A stretch of DNA of 64,000 bases from Glaciecola sp. KUL10 (GTDB taxonomy: Bacteria; Pseudomonadota; Gammaproteobacteria; Enterobacterales; Alteromonadaceae), in contig NZ_BGNG01000013.1 in the NCBI RefSeq assembly GCF_003203515.1, forward strand, positions 1 through 64,000, written 5' to 3'. Below, piece after piece: positions 16,982-27,986 of this stretch; within the stretch, counting starts at the first letter, position 1, and each line of letters opens with the position of its first letter. Below the pieces are notes generated by a model. It did not search any database and was not told the origin of the DNA. It saw only the letters and a program-made list of their open reading frames with translations. Made by a program: the position numbers and the translations under genes.

Positions 16982-19441
16982 TTAGGCGGCTAGCCACTGC
17001 CCTTGGTCGATATATTTATCGAGTAACGTTTGTAAATCTTTATCAGCAAGTGGACGAGAGAAATAATATCCTTGCACATAATCGCAACCAAGCGTCTTGA
17101 TAACCTGCAAATGAGAAGCGGTCTCTATACCTTCAGCCACCACAGGAACCCCCATCGAATGGATCATAGTCGTCACAGATTTGACAATATTTCGGCTGCG
17201 TTCATTTTCTTCAACATCTAGTAATAAGGACCGGTCTAGCTTAACGCAATCAAACGGGAACGCTGTTAAGTATGATAAGGATGAATAACCAGTTCCGAAA
17301 TCATCAATGGCAATTCCGAACCCCAAGTTACACACTTCTTGAATCCAAGCTTTTGCTTTTTTAAAGTCTTCAATAAGAGAGGTCTCGGTAATTTCTAATT
17401 CAATTCGTTCGTACGCGACGCAGTGCATTTCGCAAAGTGTTTTGAGTTGCTCAATTGATTTAATGTTGGTGACTTGCGCACCACTGATGTTAATCGACAC
17501 AACGACATCATTTAAACCCAGTGCATCTAACTCTCTTACCTTTATCGCGGCATTTTCTATTAACCATTCACTTAAAGACTCGATGAAAGTAGTTTCTTCT
17601 ATTACTTCGATAAAAATATCAGGTCTTATAAAACCAAGGGTTGGATGCATCCACCGGCTCAGTGCTTCTAGTTTGATTAATTTGCCAGAATTAGTATCAA
17701 CAATGGGTTGATACACCAAGCTTAATTGGCCGTCTTTCAAAGCACTATAGAATTCACTTTTTATGGTATAGCGAAGATTAATTTGCTCCATCATCGCAGT
17801 AGTGAACTGACAATACCGATTTTTACCTTCAGCTTTCGCCTGATACATTGCAATATCTGCTTGTTTCAATAGTTCGATATAAGACACTATATCGCCGGTT
17901 GCGGTAGCCACACCGATGCTTGCCGATACCGAAATTGAGTGTCTGTCTATTGCAAAGCTATCGTCGAATAAGTGCAAGAGCGATTGACACAAAGCTCTAA
18001 GGTTGAAGTCTTTAGGCACTGCTTCTACACACACCAAAAATTCATCACCACCAATTCTGTAGACTTTCAATGTTTCGGTACTTAGCTTGAGAAGCCTTGC
18101 TCCAACCTTTTCAAGTAGCAGATCGCCAATGACATGACCTAAATTATCATTCACAGATTTGAAGCCATCTAAATCCATGAATATTAAAGTCGTTCTATTC
18201 TCGGCCAGCTTGTTTTCTAGCGCCAACATATTTTCTAGAAAAGCATTGCGATTGAGCAACTGTGTCGTCACATCAATGGTTGCCATTTTGGTCAATCTTT
18301 CGCGGGAGGAATTCAGTTCTTCTTCGTATTCCATCAGTTGATAAATAGATTTATTGAATTCTCGTTCTAGCGCTTGTATTTCATCGCTCGACTTACCTTG
18401 GTGAACAACACCTAGTGTTTTTATGGCCTTTTCGTATTGTTTTTCACCTATATATCCAATTGTTCTGCGCAGGCGTGTCAGCCTAGCGATAGGGCGATAG
18501 CTAACCGCTGAGACGATCAAGAAAATACCTAGCTGTATCAACGCAATGATGACTAACAGGCTTTGTTTTTGTTCTGATTTTTGAGCCAATAGGTCTCCGA
18601 CATCCTTTATCATTAACATCGGTAGCATGTCAGTTGAATTGCTTAACGTCCGAATCCATACAAAGTAAGTCGTGCCATTGGTAGAAACAAAACGTCCGTC
18701 GACAAAGGCATCAAAGTTACTGTTGTCAGAGACTAATGACTTAATTATTTTAGCGCTCACGTCAGCATTAGTGATGATATCTGTAGTGTAAGCAATATTG
18801 TTGAACTGAATAGATGGCTGCGAGCCGTCTATGCCAGAGGCGTTTACTAGGGTTGCAATATCAGTACTGTTTATTGAATGCATTGCCATAATCGTTGCAG
18901 AAAAATCTGCGGCGATCAGTAAGGACGCTTGTTGACTATTCAGAAAAACTGGAATAACTGACACTATAGAACAGATGGGTCTGCAAACAAACTTAGACTG
19001 AGGGCGCAGAGTTACTAAGGTTTTATTGTGTAATGATTGAATCAGATCATCACTCAATGAACCAAACTTCACCATTTCTGAATCTTGTGTGAGCGCCATT
19101 GTAGAGAGCTCAAATGTTAATTCCAGTTTTGGCCACAAATTTGCCAAGATAGGCCTCATGTTGGCAATTTGTTCTTGCTGTAAATTACTCAACATGTATA
19201 TTTCTTCAGCAACCAGGGTAAGCTGATCAAGTCTTTGGCGCAAAACGTTATTTACTGAAGTGTGGTGATTTTGTTTGATCTTGATGAGTGCGTTATCTAA
19301 TTCTTCTTGGTGCTTTGCATCCACCACAAAGTAGGCAAGGGTCAATGAGGTGCATGCTAACAAACCAAGAATGATTGCCCATTTAGAGAGAAGCCCTCTA
19401 ATTCCAAACATAAATCTTAAGTCTCCAAAGTACTTAGACAA
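16982..19441 (-). CDS. Membrane GGDEF-EAL c-di-GMP enzyme
   Basis: An 819-residue protein with membrane segments at about 19-41 and 293-315, a ~250-residue periplasmic sensor between them, a short linker, then GGDEF (~385-550) and EAL (~560-810). The cyclase signature GGDEF (464-468) is intact but the RxxD inhibitory site is missing. The EAL side keeps EALSRW, the Asn in NISG, ELEITE, DDFGTGYSSL, KLDRS and AEGIET. Both activities are therefore possible. The start is a TTG at 19441; an ATG at 19411 with GGAG upstream is an alternative. An inverted repeat (CATGAAC/GTTCATG, 19451-19474) lies just upstream. Confidence 0.9.
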   Translation of the reverse strand: MSKYFGDLRFMFGIRGLLSKWAIILGLLACTSLTLAYFVVDAKHQEELDNALIKIKQNHHTSVNNVLRQRLDQLTLVAEEIYMLSNLQQEQIANMRPILANLWPKLELTFELSTMALTQDSEMVKFGSLSDDLIQSLHNKTLVTLRPQSKFVCRPICSIVSVIPVFLNSQQASLLIAADFSATIMAMHSINSTDIATLVNASGIDGSQPSIQFNNIAYTTDIITNADVSAKIIKSLVSDNSNFDAFVDGRFVSTNGTTYFVWIRTLSNSTDMLPMLMIKDVGDLLAQKSEQKQSLLVIIALIQLGIFLIVSAVSYRPIARLTRLRRTIGYIGEKQYEKAIKTLGVVHQGKSSDEIQALEREFNKSIYQLMEYEEELNSSRERLTKMATIDVTTQLLNRNAFLENMLALENKLAENRTTLIFMDLDGFKSVNDNLGHVIGDLLLEKVGARLLKLSTETLKVYRIGGDEFLVCVEAVPKDFNLRALCQSLLHLFDDSFAIDRHSISVSASIGVATATGDIVSYIELLKQADIAMYQAKAEGKNRYCQFTTAMMEQINLRYTIKSEFYSALKDGQLSLVYQPIVDTNSGKLIKLEALSRWMHPTLGFIRPDIFIEVIEETTFIESLSEWLIENAAIKVRELDALGLNDVVVSINISGAQVTNIKSIEQLKTLCEMHCVAYERIELEITETSLIEDFKKAKAWIQEVCNLGFGIAIDDFGTGYSSLSYLTAFPFDCVKLDRSLLLDVEENERSRNIVKSVTTMIHSMGVPVVAEGIETASHLQVIKTLGCDYVQGYYFSRPLADKDLQTLLDKYIDQGQWLAA

Positions 19442-19614
19442 TTAGACATCCATGAACAGAAAGAAACGTTCATGTGAATTAAGAAATGTTTAGTTTTGCA
19501 TTAATCTTTGCAACTGATAACTAATCCACACTCGTCGAGTATATAGAATATCGACAAGTGCAGAAAAAGTATTAGGTATTAGTTCTTATCATCAAGTATT
19601 TAGGCGCACACCTA

Positions 19615-20463
19615 TTAAAGTGAGTCTCGATAAAAGTGATTGTGAAAATCTAAATGCTTATTGATAAACGTACTTACAAAGTAATAGCTATGGTCATATC
19701 CCGGATGTATATCAAGTGTAATTTTATAATCTTCGCTAAGCGCCACTTTTAACAAATTTTCTGGTTTTAATTGTTCTTCAAGAAATACATCAGCAGCGCC
19801 TTGGTCCACCAGAATAGGTAAATGTTTGTTGGCTCGTTTTATTAACTCACAGGTATCATAAGCGCTCCAAGCTATTTTGTCTTTTCCCAAATACTCTGTA
19901 AATGCCTTTTGTCCCCATGCACAGTTGATAGGATTAGTGATCGGGCTAAACGCCGAAATAGAGTTAAAAAGAGCTGGCTTTTTTAACCCGATGGTGAGTG
20001 CGCCGTGCCCTCCCATAGAATGCCCACTGATTCCGGAGAGTGTTAGTTTGGGGAAGTCCTTTAAGACGCTAACAATAAGCTCATCGCATATATAGTCAAA
20101 CATTTGGTAATGCTTTTTCCACGGCTCTTGAGTAGCATTGAGATAAAACCCTGCACCTAAACCAAGGTCCCATGCGCCGTCATGTGCATCAGCAACCTCT
20201 TCTCCCCTAGGGCTTGTATCTGGGCATAAAATTGCCCACCCAAGATTAGCTGCATATGCTAATGCGCCTGCTTTTTGCATGAAGTTTTCTTCATTGCATG
20301 TTAGACCTGACAGCCATACTAACAGCGGTGTTTTGGTGTCACTAAAGTCGTACTGAGGAGGTAAAAACAGGGCACACTTCATTTCACAATTGTTGACGCG
20401 TGAAGTATGCCTTAATTGAAGGTGTTCGCCCTCAAATGCGCGTTGTCTTAGCGTTACTTCCAT
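19615..20463 (-). CDS. fghA: S-formylglutathione hydrolase
   Basis: Hydrolyses S-formylglutathione to formate and glutathione, the last step of glutathione-dependent formaldehyde detoxification. A 282-residue alpha/beta hydrolase with the nucleophile elbow GHSMGGHGAL, the oxyanion region WLSGLTCNEENFMQKAGA, the acid region DQGAADVFLEEQ and the His in HPGYDHSYYF. It follows frmA by two bases. Confidence 0.95.
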   Translation of the reverse strand: MEVTLRQRAFEGEHLQLRHTSRVNNCEMKCALFLPPQYDFSDTKTPLLVWLSGLTCNEENFMQKAGALAYAANLGWAILCPDTSPRGEEVADAHDGAWDLGLGAGFYLNATQEPWKKHYQMFDYICDELIVSVLKDFPKLTLSGISGHSMGGHGALTIGLKKPALFNSISAFSPITNPINCAWGQKAFTEYLGKDKIAWSAYDTCELIKRANKHLPILVDQGAADVFLEEQLKPENLLKVALSEDYKITLDIHPGYDHSYYFVSTFINKHLDFHNHFYRDSL

Positions 20464-20465
20464 TT

Positions 20466-21626
<1,161 letters not shown>

Positions 21627-21858
21627 TTAGTAAATCGTTTAAGAAAAATCATTAGTTACGCATAGCGTTTATTGAAATTGAGTATAGAATATAAGCGTGG
21701 CAATAGATCAAATTAAGCGTTAAATAACGAAAAATCGATTCAAAACTGTACAAAAATACGGCAATAGTATTAGGTAAGTAGCCAATTCATACAATTGTTT
21801 TCATCCAAAGTAAGTGGCATCTTTATGGGATCAAGTTTAACTAGGTAATAATAGAAGA

Positions 21859-24045
21859 ATGTCCGCCGCGAAAAAGGAATTACGCATCAAAGATTTCGAA
21901 CTCGAATCATCCCGATACGCGGGCGAAAAGGATTCTTTGTTCCGCACTAGAGTTCTGATTTCAGGTCTCAACTTTGGTGTGTTAGGCGCGTTTGTGAATT
22001 CATTTTTGATCATTCCGTTCTATGGCTCTTTTTCACTTTTCTTTGGTCAAATATTTGTTCTAATCTGTCTAGTCACACGCGGTCTTAATGCAGCAGTCAT
22101 TGCACTTGCAATATCAGGGGCAACCATCGCATTTAAATTGGATAATCCATTCCTGTTTGCTGTTTTATTGGCCGAAATGTTTACTGTTCATATGTTGCTC
22201 AAAAAAGGGTATTTTTTACTCCCTAGTAGCTTTATTTTCTGGCTAACGATTGGTACACCTCTCACACTCCTTTTTATCGCGGCAACTAGTCAGTTTAATG
22301 CGGATGTATTAACCATATCGGGACTGACTCAAAGTATTAATGGTCTTTTGTGCAGCTCTGTGGCGGCTTTGATATACACCTTTATTCCAACAAATTCAAA
22401 ATACCGAAGGTATCACACCGCTCCTCCGAAATTTTCTCGTGTCATCTTTTCCTTATGTATGCTGACTGTTACCTTACCCACGCTTATTATCGCATTGGTT
22501 TTTACATGGAAAACAACAAACAGCAAAGAGCATGAGATATCTGAATTACTCAATAATCAGGCGAAGTTGGTCAGTACCGCCACGAATGCCTTTTTGTCGG
22601 AGCAAGCAGACACCATTTCTTTTATTGCGCTTGCACTGAGTAAAAATTACGAAACGGGCTACGCGCAGTCTTTATTGCTTGACCTGACGCGCAAAGAGAG
22701 CTCTTTCAGCAGCATGCTAGTGGCTGAACCGGACGGGAGAGTAATAATTGCGGCACCTTTGGAGAATGCTAGAAAGCTCCAGATGGGCACTTACTACTCA
22801 CTCAAAGGACGTGAGTATTACCAACAAGCTGTCTTCACTCAACAAAGTGTGATTTCAGAGGCCCTGTCCGGCAAAGGCTTCGGAAGCGACCCCATACTCG
22901 CGTTTATTTCGCCGATTATCAGACAAAAACAGACGATTGGGATGGTTCAAGGCGCGATTCAACTGGATCGAACGAGTGTACTTAGCTGGCTATCAAATGA
23001 CTTGATAGACAACGCCTTGTATGTGATTTTAGATAAACAAAAACGAGTCGTGTTTGCCAGCGAGTCTCTCGATCTGCCGATCTTATCAAACTTTGATTTT
23101 GAACCAACGCAAGATCGTATAGTTGAATCGATACCAGCCTTATCATTTCGCGGACAAAACTACATATTCCAGTCCTCTATGATCGAAAACGATTGGGAGG
23201 TTTTTGTGCTAACCAAACCTAATGCTGTTACTCACGTGATTACCGATAACTTCTATATTTTGGGCTTGAGCATTCTACTGACCTTGATTTTATTCTCGTT
23301 TATTGCAACTAGCTTGTCGAAAAGACTAACCAAACCATTGACACAGTTAAGTAAGTATTTTTCGAGTAACCACCAAAAGCCCATTAGAATTGAAGAGGTC
23401 AATGTTTCGAGTGAAACCGTAAAATTAACCCAGCAAATAATGGACTCAAAGAAAATCATGCTCGATTTTCAGCACCAACTCGAACATCAAGTTCAAGAAA
23501 AAACTAAACAGTTACAAAATTTGAATGCCCAACTTTATACCCTTGCACAAAAAGATGGCTTAACTCAAATACTCAACCGTTCTGGTTTTGACGAACTAGC
23601 CAATGCATCTTATCGAAACTGCATTAGGAATCATATAAAGGTGTCGATCGCACTGTTGGATATAGATTTCTTCAAAAATATCAATGATACCTATGGTCAC
23701 CCAGTCGGAGATAAATGCATAAAAGCAGTTGCAGATATGCTGACGCAACAATGCAAAAGAGAGACAGATGTAATTGGTCGTTACGGGGGTGAAGAATTTA
23801 TCGTCATGCTAGTCGGCGGGCAAATCGAAGAACATCAAGAACTTATAAAAATGATCTTAACAAAGATTGAAAAAATGACCATAAAAGCGGATGATGCGAG
23901 CATAAAGCTGACAGTAAGTATTGGAATGAGCAGCCTCAAAAAGAATTACAACATGCCATTCCAAGACATAATTAAGTCAGCCGACGAACAACTATATAAA
24001 AGTAAGCGTTGTGGAAGAAATAGATTAAGTGCATACGTGCAATAA
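21859..24045 (+). CDS. Membrane diguanylate cyclase with Cache-like sensor
   Basis: A 728-residue protein. About six hydrophobic segments fill residues ~35-180 (MASE-like), another lies at ~195-215, and a periplasmic Cache-like sensor follows (~220-455, including GRVIIAAPLEN and GREYYQQAVF). A further membrane segment, a coiled coil (QLEHQVQEKTKQLQNL) and a C-terminal GGDEF domain complete it. The signature is GGEEF (643-647) with the RETD inhibitory site in place, so it should be an active, product-inhibited cyclase. It is first in a five-gene co-directional run and resembles the next gene. Confidence 0.9.
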   Translation: MSAAKKELRIKDFELESSRYAGEKDSLFRTRVLISGLNFGVLGAFVNSFLIIPFYGSFSLFFGQIFVLICLVTRGLNAAVIALAISGATIAFKLDNPFLFAVLLAEMFTVHMLLKKGYFLLPSSFIFWLTIGTPLTLLFIAATSQFNADVLTISGLTQSINGLLCSSVAALIYTFIPTNSKYRRYHTAPPKFSRVIFSLCMLTVTLPTLIIALVFTWKTTNSKEHEISELLNNQAKLVSTATNAFLSEQADTISFIALALSKNYETGYAQSLLLDLTRKESSFSSMLVAEPDGRVIIAAPLENARKLQMGTYYSLKGREYYQQAVFTQQSVISEALSGKGFGSDPILAFISPIIRQKQTIGMVQGAIQLDRTSVLSWLSNDLIDNALYVILDKQKRVVFASESLDLPILSNFDFEPTQDRIVESIPALSFRGQNYIFQSSMIENDWEVFVLTKPNAVTHVITDNFYILGLSILLTLILFSFIATSLSKRLTKPLTQLSKYFSSNHQKPIRIEEVNVSSETVKLTQQIMDSKKIMLDFQHQLEHQVQEKTKQLQNLNAQLYTLAQKDGLTQILNRSGFDELANASYRNCIRNHIKVSIALLDIDFFKNINDTYGHPVGDKCIKAVADMLTQQCKRETDVIGRYGGEEFIVMLVGGQIEEHQELIKMILTKIEKMTIKADDASIKLTVSIGMSSLKKNYNMPFQDIIKSADEQLYKSKRCGRNRLSAYVQ

Positions 24046-24093
24046 CTAAGACGCTATTTGTTCTAGCACAGCATAAACAATTTACCCAAAACG

Positions 24094-26181
24094 ATGCCAA
24101 CAAATAACATAATAATAACTGGCAAAGAGATAATGATCGGCCTGCTCTTTGGAGCGTTTGGCGTGAGCATAAATATATACTTATCTGCTCCGCTATTCGG
24201 TGATATTTCCCTTACATGGGGAAATACGATGGTCATGCTTGCCTTACTTACCCAAAGATTCCCAAGCGCACTGTTAGCCTGCTTGGTCAATTCGGTTGGT
24301 TTGGCCGCCTTTGCAGAGTTGCCGTATGCCGGCCTCTTGTCGATGATCGAGTTTTGTGTGCTTGCCGTTCTTCAATACCACCGTGTTTACCTATTACTTT
24401 CGTCTATCTTCTTTTGGTTGTGTATTGGTATGCCATTGACATGGTTTGCAATAAAAGTCTTTGAGTTACCTTTTGAAGCCTATGCGTTGATTTACACAGC
24501 AAAAGAAGCGTTAGCAGGTTTAATGTGTGCTGCGCTAGCTTGTTTAGTTTATTTTACTTTACCGGCAAAATTAATCGCCACTCGCGAACAACAGAAAGAA
24601 CACAAATTAGCTACTAACATTTTTTCATTGAGTGCGATGACGCTGATCCTACCAACCTTGGTAATTTCGCTGTTATTAACTCGGTACTCAACGCTAAAGA
24701 ACGAAGAACAACTCATCAATAATACGCAAGAGAAAGCAGTGTCCTATGCTTTACTTACAGAACAAATAATAGATGAGAATAAAGCTGTGCTGGAGCAAGT
24801 AGCGGTGCTAGCTCAATTGTTCGACAAGCCGGAAGACAAACAAGTTGTTATTGAGTCTGCTCTCGCAAGAAACAGTTTATTTTCTGATATTATATTTTCT
24901 GAATTAGAAGATTTAGATATTAGTGAGCAAGTCAAAGAGCGTTTGAAGCGAAATGCTTATATGCAAAACACTGATATGCTGAGCTCACACAAGGATATTT
25001 ATGGCTCTGCTCACCAAGCTATTCATTTTTTCAAACCACGGCCAAATACCGATGAAGAATTTGTTGTAGCGGCATTAAAACTTGATGACTTGGCCAGCTA
25101 CTACCTGCGCTCCGCAGAAACTCAGGATTTGATCGTTACTGATAACCAACGTCAAATTGTTTATGCTTCTTCTGCTTTGTCGCTACCCTTGCTAACACGA
25201 TTCTCACCGACCGCCATGCCCAGCGTTCTAACTGATAAGCTACTGATTACGAGACTACAAAACAATGAATATGCTGTAAGCGAATCTACCAATGCATATG
25301 GTTGGACTGCGTACGTACTGACTCCGAGTGAAGATATAGGCGCTATGTTTAGTGGGCAAATCACTAGACTGGGTGTGAGCCTGTTAGTTACCATCCTTAT
25401 CTTTTTGCTTATTGCTCATCGTCTCTCACAAAAAATGGCCATGCCCTTGGTGAACTTGATTGAGCAAAGTGGTGATTCTCCAATTTCCACTTTTGAGCCG
25501 CTTGTTGGCGCTAATATTGAGTCAAGCTCTGAAATTAAAGCGGTCGCCACACGATTGCGTAAATCACATGTGTTACTGCGGGACTTTGAGCAACAATTAC
25601 AACTGCAGGTCACCGAAAAAACAGAAGAACTAGAGCAACTGAATTTAATCTTGGCTGCACAAGCAAGAGAGGATGGGCTAACCCAATTGCTCAACCGTTC
25701 CGGCTTTGATGAGTTAGCAAACAATGCAATAAAAACCAATCAGCGTATGAAGCAGCCCATTAGCCTTGCATTAGTCGATATAGATAAATTCAAAGTAATA
25801 AACGATACCTATGGACATCCAGTGGGTGACGAGTGTTTAAAAGCCTTTGCAGGGTTAATGCAATCCCATTGTAAGCGCGAAACTGATATAATCGGTCGTT
25901 ACGGTGGCGAAGAATTTGTCATTTTGATGTCTGGTAAAGATGTGATTTCGCATCATCAACTTATTCAGAACATCCATATAGACACTCAATATTTAGAGGT
26001 GACTGTTACTAACCTACCTAAACCTATCAAGTTTACGGTGAGCATCGGTGTATGCAGTCTTTTGGCTGATAGCATGATGAATTTGGCTGAAATCATTCAG
26101 GTAGCCGATGAAGAATTATATAAGTGTAAAAACAATGGTCGAAATCAAATGTCGATCGTGACAATAGAGGCAACAGAATAG
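24094..26181 (+). CDS. Second membrane diguanylate cyclase, paralogue
   Basis: A 695-residue protein with the same plan as its upstream neighbour: an N-terminal multi-pass membrane region, a periplasmic segment, a membrane helix, a coiled coil, then GGDEF. The signature GGEEF (604-608) and the RETD I-site are intact. The catalytic domains are nearly alike (DGLTQ-NRSGFDELAN; NDTYGHPVGD), whereas the periplasmic sensor is shorter and has diverged, so the pair arose by tandem duplication and probably senses different cues. The ATG at 24094 has a weak ribosome binding site; an ATG at 24133 is possible. It sits four bases before the first acyltransferase gene. Confidence 0.88.
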   Translation: MPTNNIIITGKEIMIGLLFGAFGVSINIYLSAPLFGDISLTWGNTMVMLALLTQRFPSALLACLVNSVGLAAFAELPYAGLLSMIEFCVLAVLQYHRVYLLLSSIFFWLCIGMPLTWFAIKVFELPFEAYALIYTAKEALAGLMCAALACLVYFTLPAKLIATREQQKEHKLATNIFSLSAMTLILPTLVISLLLTRYSTLKNEEQLINNTQEKAVSYALLTEQIIDENKAVLEQVAVLAQLFDKPEDKQVVIESALARNSLFSDIIFSELEDLDISEQVKERLKRNAYMQNTDMLSSHKDIYGSAHQAIHFFKPRPNTDEEFVVAALKLDDLASYYLRSAETQDLIVTDNQRQIVYASSALSLPLLTRFSPTAMPSVLTDKLLITRLQNNEYAVSESTNAYGWTAYVLTPSEDIGAMFSGQITRLGVSLLVTILIFLLIAHRLSQKMAMPLVNLIEQSGDSPISTFEPLVGANIESSSEIKAVATRLRKSHVLLRDFEQQLQLQVTEKTEELEQLNLILAAQAREDGLTQLLNRSGFDELANNAIKTNQRMKQPISLALVDIDKFKVINDTYGHPVGDECLKAFAGLMQSHCKRETDIIGRYGGEEFVILMSGKDVISHHQLIQNIHIDTQYLEVTVTNLPKPIKFTVSIGVCSLLADSMMNLAEIIQVADEELYKCKNNGRNQMSIVTIEATE

Positions 26182-26185
26182 CAAT

Positions 26186-27091
26186 ATGAAAAGGTCTTTA
26201 AGAGTGCTCTCAGGCAGTATTTCAGTAGTACTTTACTTCATTAACACAGTGTTTTGGTTTGTTCCCATTCTCATCGGCTCATTTTTAAAACTAATCCCCA
26301 TTAAGTTATGGCAAACAGCAGTTTCTTGGGTAATAGATGGTTGCGCAAGTAATTGGATCACTGTCAATAACCTCAATCAAAGTCTGTTTTCGCGCACTAA
26401 ATTTACGATCACGGGCTTAGATGATTTAAGTACTAAAGAGTGGTATCTGGTGATATCGAATCATCAGTCTTGGGTCGACATTTTGGCCTTACAAAGAGTC
26501 TTTAATCGAGAGATTCCTTTTCTAAAATTTTTCTTAAAAAAAGAGCTGATCTGGGTACCGTTTTTAGGGATAGCATGGTGGGCATTGGACTTTCCCTTCA
26601 TGAGACGATACAGCAAGTCATTTTTAGCGAAAAACCCGCACTTGAAAGGTAAAGATTTAGAAACAACAAAAAAAGCGTGTGAAAAGTTTAGGTTCAAACC
26701 CGTCAGTGTGATGAACTTCATCGAAGGTACTCGCGTAACTGAACGGAAATTAGCGAATTCTCCTTATCAGCATCTTATTGCCCCAAAAGCGGGTGGAATA
26801 GCCTTTGTCCTATCAGCTATGGGCACACATTTGACCAAAATGATTGATGTGACTATTTATTACCCACAAGGGATACCCACTTATTGGGATTTTGTTCGTG
26901 GAAAGGTAAAAGAAATAAAGATCCATGTTGACACTATGCCAATAAGCGAGATTTTCGATTCTGGCGTGTTTTCGAATGAGTCGCTGAGTGACCCTAAAAA
27001 ACGCGCAGTGTTCCAGCAGTGGCTCAATTCAAGATGGGAAGCGAAAGATCAACGTTTGAGCCAGTTTGCTCAACTAGATAAACCGAGTTAA
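26186..27091 (+). CDS. YihG-type 1-acylglycerol-3-phosphate acyltransferase
   Basis: A 301-residue PlsC-family acyltransferase likely to acylate lysophosphatidic acid at the inner membrane. An N-terminal hydrophobic segment (~10-37) precedes the catalytic box NHQSWVD (92-98, His93 and Asp98), then FLKKELIWVPFLG, the acceptor-binding FIEGTR, and the APKAGGIAF motif. These match the YihG/LCLAT-like branch. The gene is four bases after a diguanylate cyclase gene and seven before a paralogue. Confidence 0.88.
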   Translation: MKRSLRVLSGSISVVLYFINTVFWFVPILIGSFLKLIPIKLWQTAVSWVIDGCASNWITVNNLNQSLFSRTKFTITGLDDLSTKEWYLVISNHQSWVDILALQRVFNREIPFLKFFLKKELIWVPFLGIAWWALDFPFMRRYSKSFLAKNPHLKGKDLETTKKACEKFRFKPVSVMNFIEGTRVTERKLANSPYQHLIAPKAGGIAFVLSAMGTHLTKMIDVTIYYPQGIPTYWDFVRGKVKEIKIHVDTMPISEIFDSGVFSNESLSDPKKRAVFQQWLNSRWEAKDQRLSQFAQLDKPS

Positions 27092-27098
27092 ATAGAAT

Positions 27099-27986
27099 AT
27101 GAGTAAGATAAAAAGCTGTATTACATTCTTCGTTCATTTTTGTCTACAAATGACCAACCTAGGTTTTTGGGGAATATGCATTGTTCTATTTGGCTTAGTG
27201 CGCTTTGCATTGCCATTTCAAGTTGTACAAAACCTACTATTAGGATTGATGCATCGATTTTACTTCACGTTTAGCGTAATCAGTGTTTGGTTAATTAAAA
27301 GGTTTAATCAACTCGACATTAATATCAGTATCAACAGTGAATTAAGCAAAGAGAAGTGGTATCTAATTATCGCTAATCACTTAAGCTACCTAGATATTAT
27401 ATTACTAATTGAGTTTTGCGCTAAACACACATCCCCGCCCAAGTTCTTTCTTAAAAAAGAATTAATTTGGATGCCTTTCGTAGGTGTAGCTGCTTGGGCC
27501 TTGGATATGCCCTTCATGCGCAGGTATTCTCAAGCCGTTATTCAAAAACATCCTCATTTGAAAGGCAAGGATATTGAAGCGACTCGAAAGTCTTGTGAAA
27601 AATTTGTCGACCAACCAACATCCGTTATCAACTTTGTTGAAGGAACACGCTACACACCTAGCAAAGCATTGGCTCGTAAAAGCCCTTTTAAGCATTTAAT
27701 GCGTCCTAAAGCGGGAGGAATAGCATTTACAATGGCATCCATGGGTGAGCAGTTCAGCAACGTACTCGATGTTACCCTGTGTTATCCTGATTCCGAACAT
27801 CCGATGAACGATATGTTATGTGGTAACATGACGCGTATAAACATCGACGTAAAAGTACTGAGTATGTCCGATGATATGATCGGTGATTACTTTGAGGACG
27901 AGAATTTTAAAACGACATTCCAATCTTGGCTAAATCAAGTTTGGCTAAATAAGGATGAGTTAATAAAGCAATGGATAAAAGCGTAG
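27099..27986 (+). CDS. Second YihG-type acyltransferase, tandem paralogue
   Basis: A 295-residue PlsC-family protein sharing the HLKGKD, LIWMPFVG, PFMRRYS and RPKAGGIAF blocks with its upstream neighbour. The catalytic box is NHLSYLD (His94, Asp99) and the acceptor motif FVEGTRYT. An N-terminal membrane segment is present (~10-40). The two copies differ enough to suggest different acyl-chain or acceptor preference, which is inference. Its end overlaps the channel gene by 16 bases, indicating translational coupling. Confidence 0.87.
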   Translation: MSKIKSCITFFVHFCLQMTNLGFWGICIVLFGLVRFALPFQVVQNLLLGLMHRFYFTFSVISVWLIKRFNQLDINISINSELSKEKWYLIIANHLSYLDIILLIEFCAKHTSPPKFFLKKELIWMPFVGVAAWALDMPFMRRYSQAVIQKHPHLKGKDIEATRKSCEKFVDQPTSVINFVEGTRYTPSKALARKSPFKHLMRPKAGGIAFTMASMGEQFSNVLDVTLCYPDSEHPMNDMLCGNMTRINIDVKVLSMSDDMIGDYFEDENFKTTFQSWLNQVWLNKDELIKQWIKA

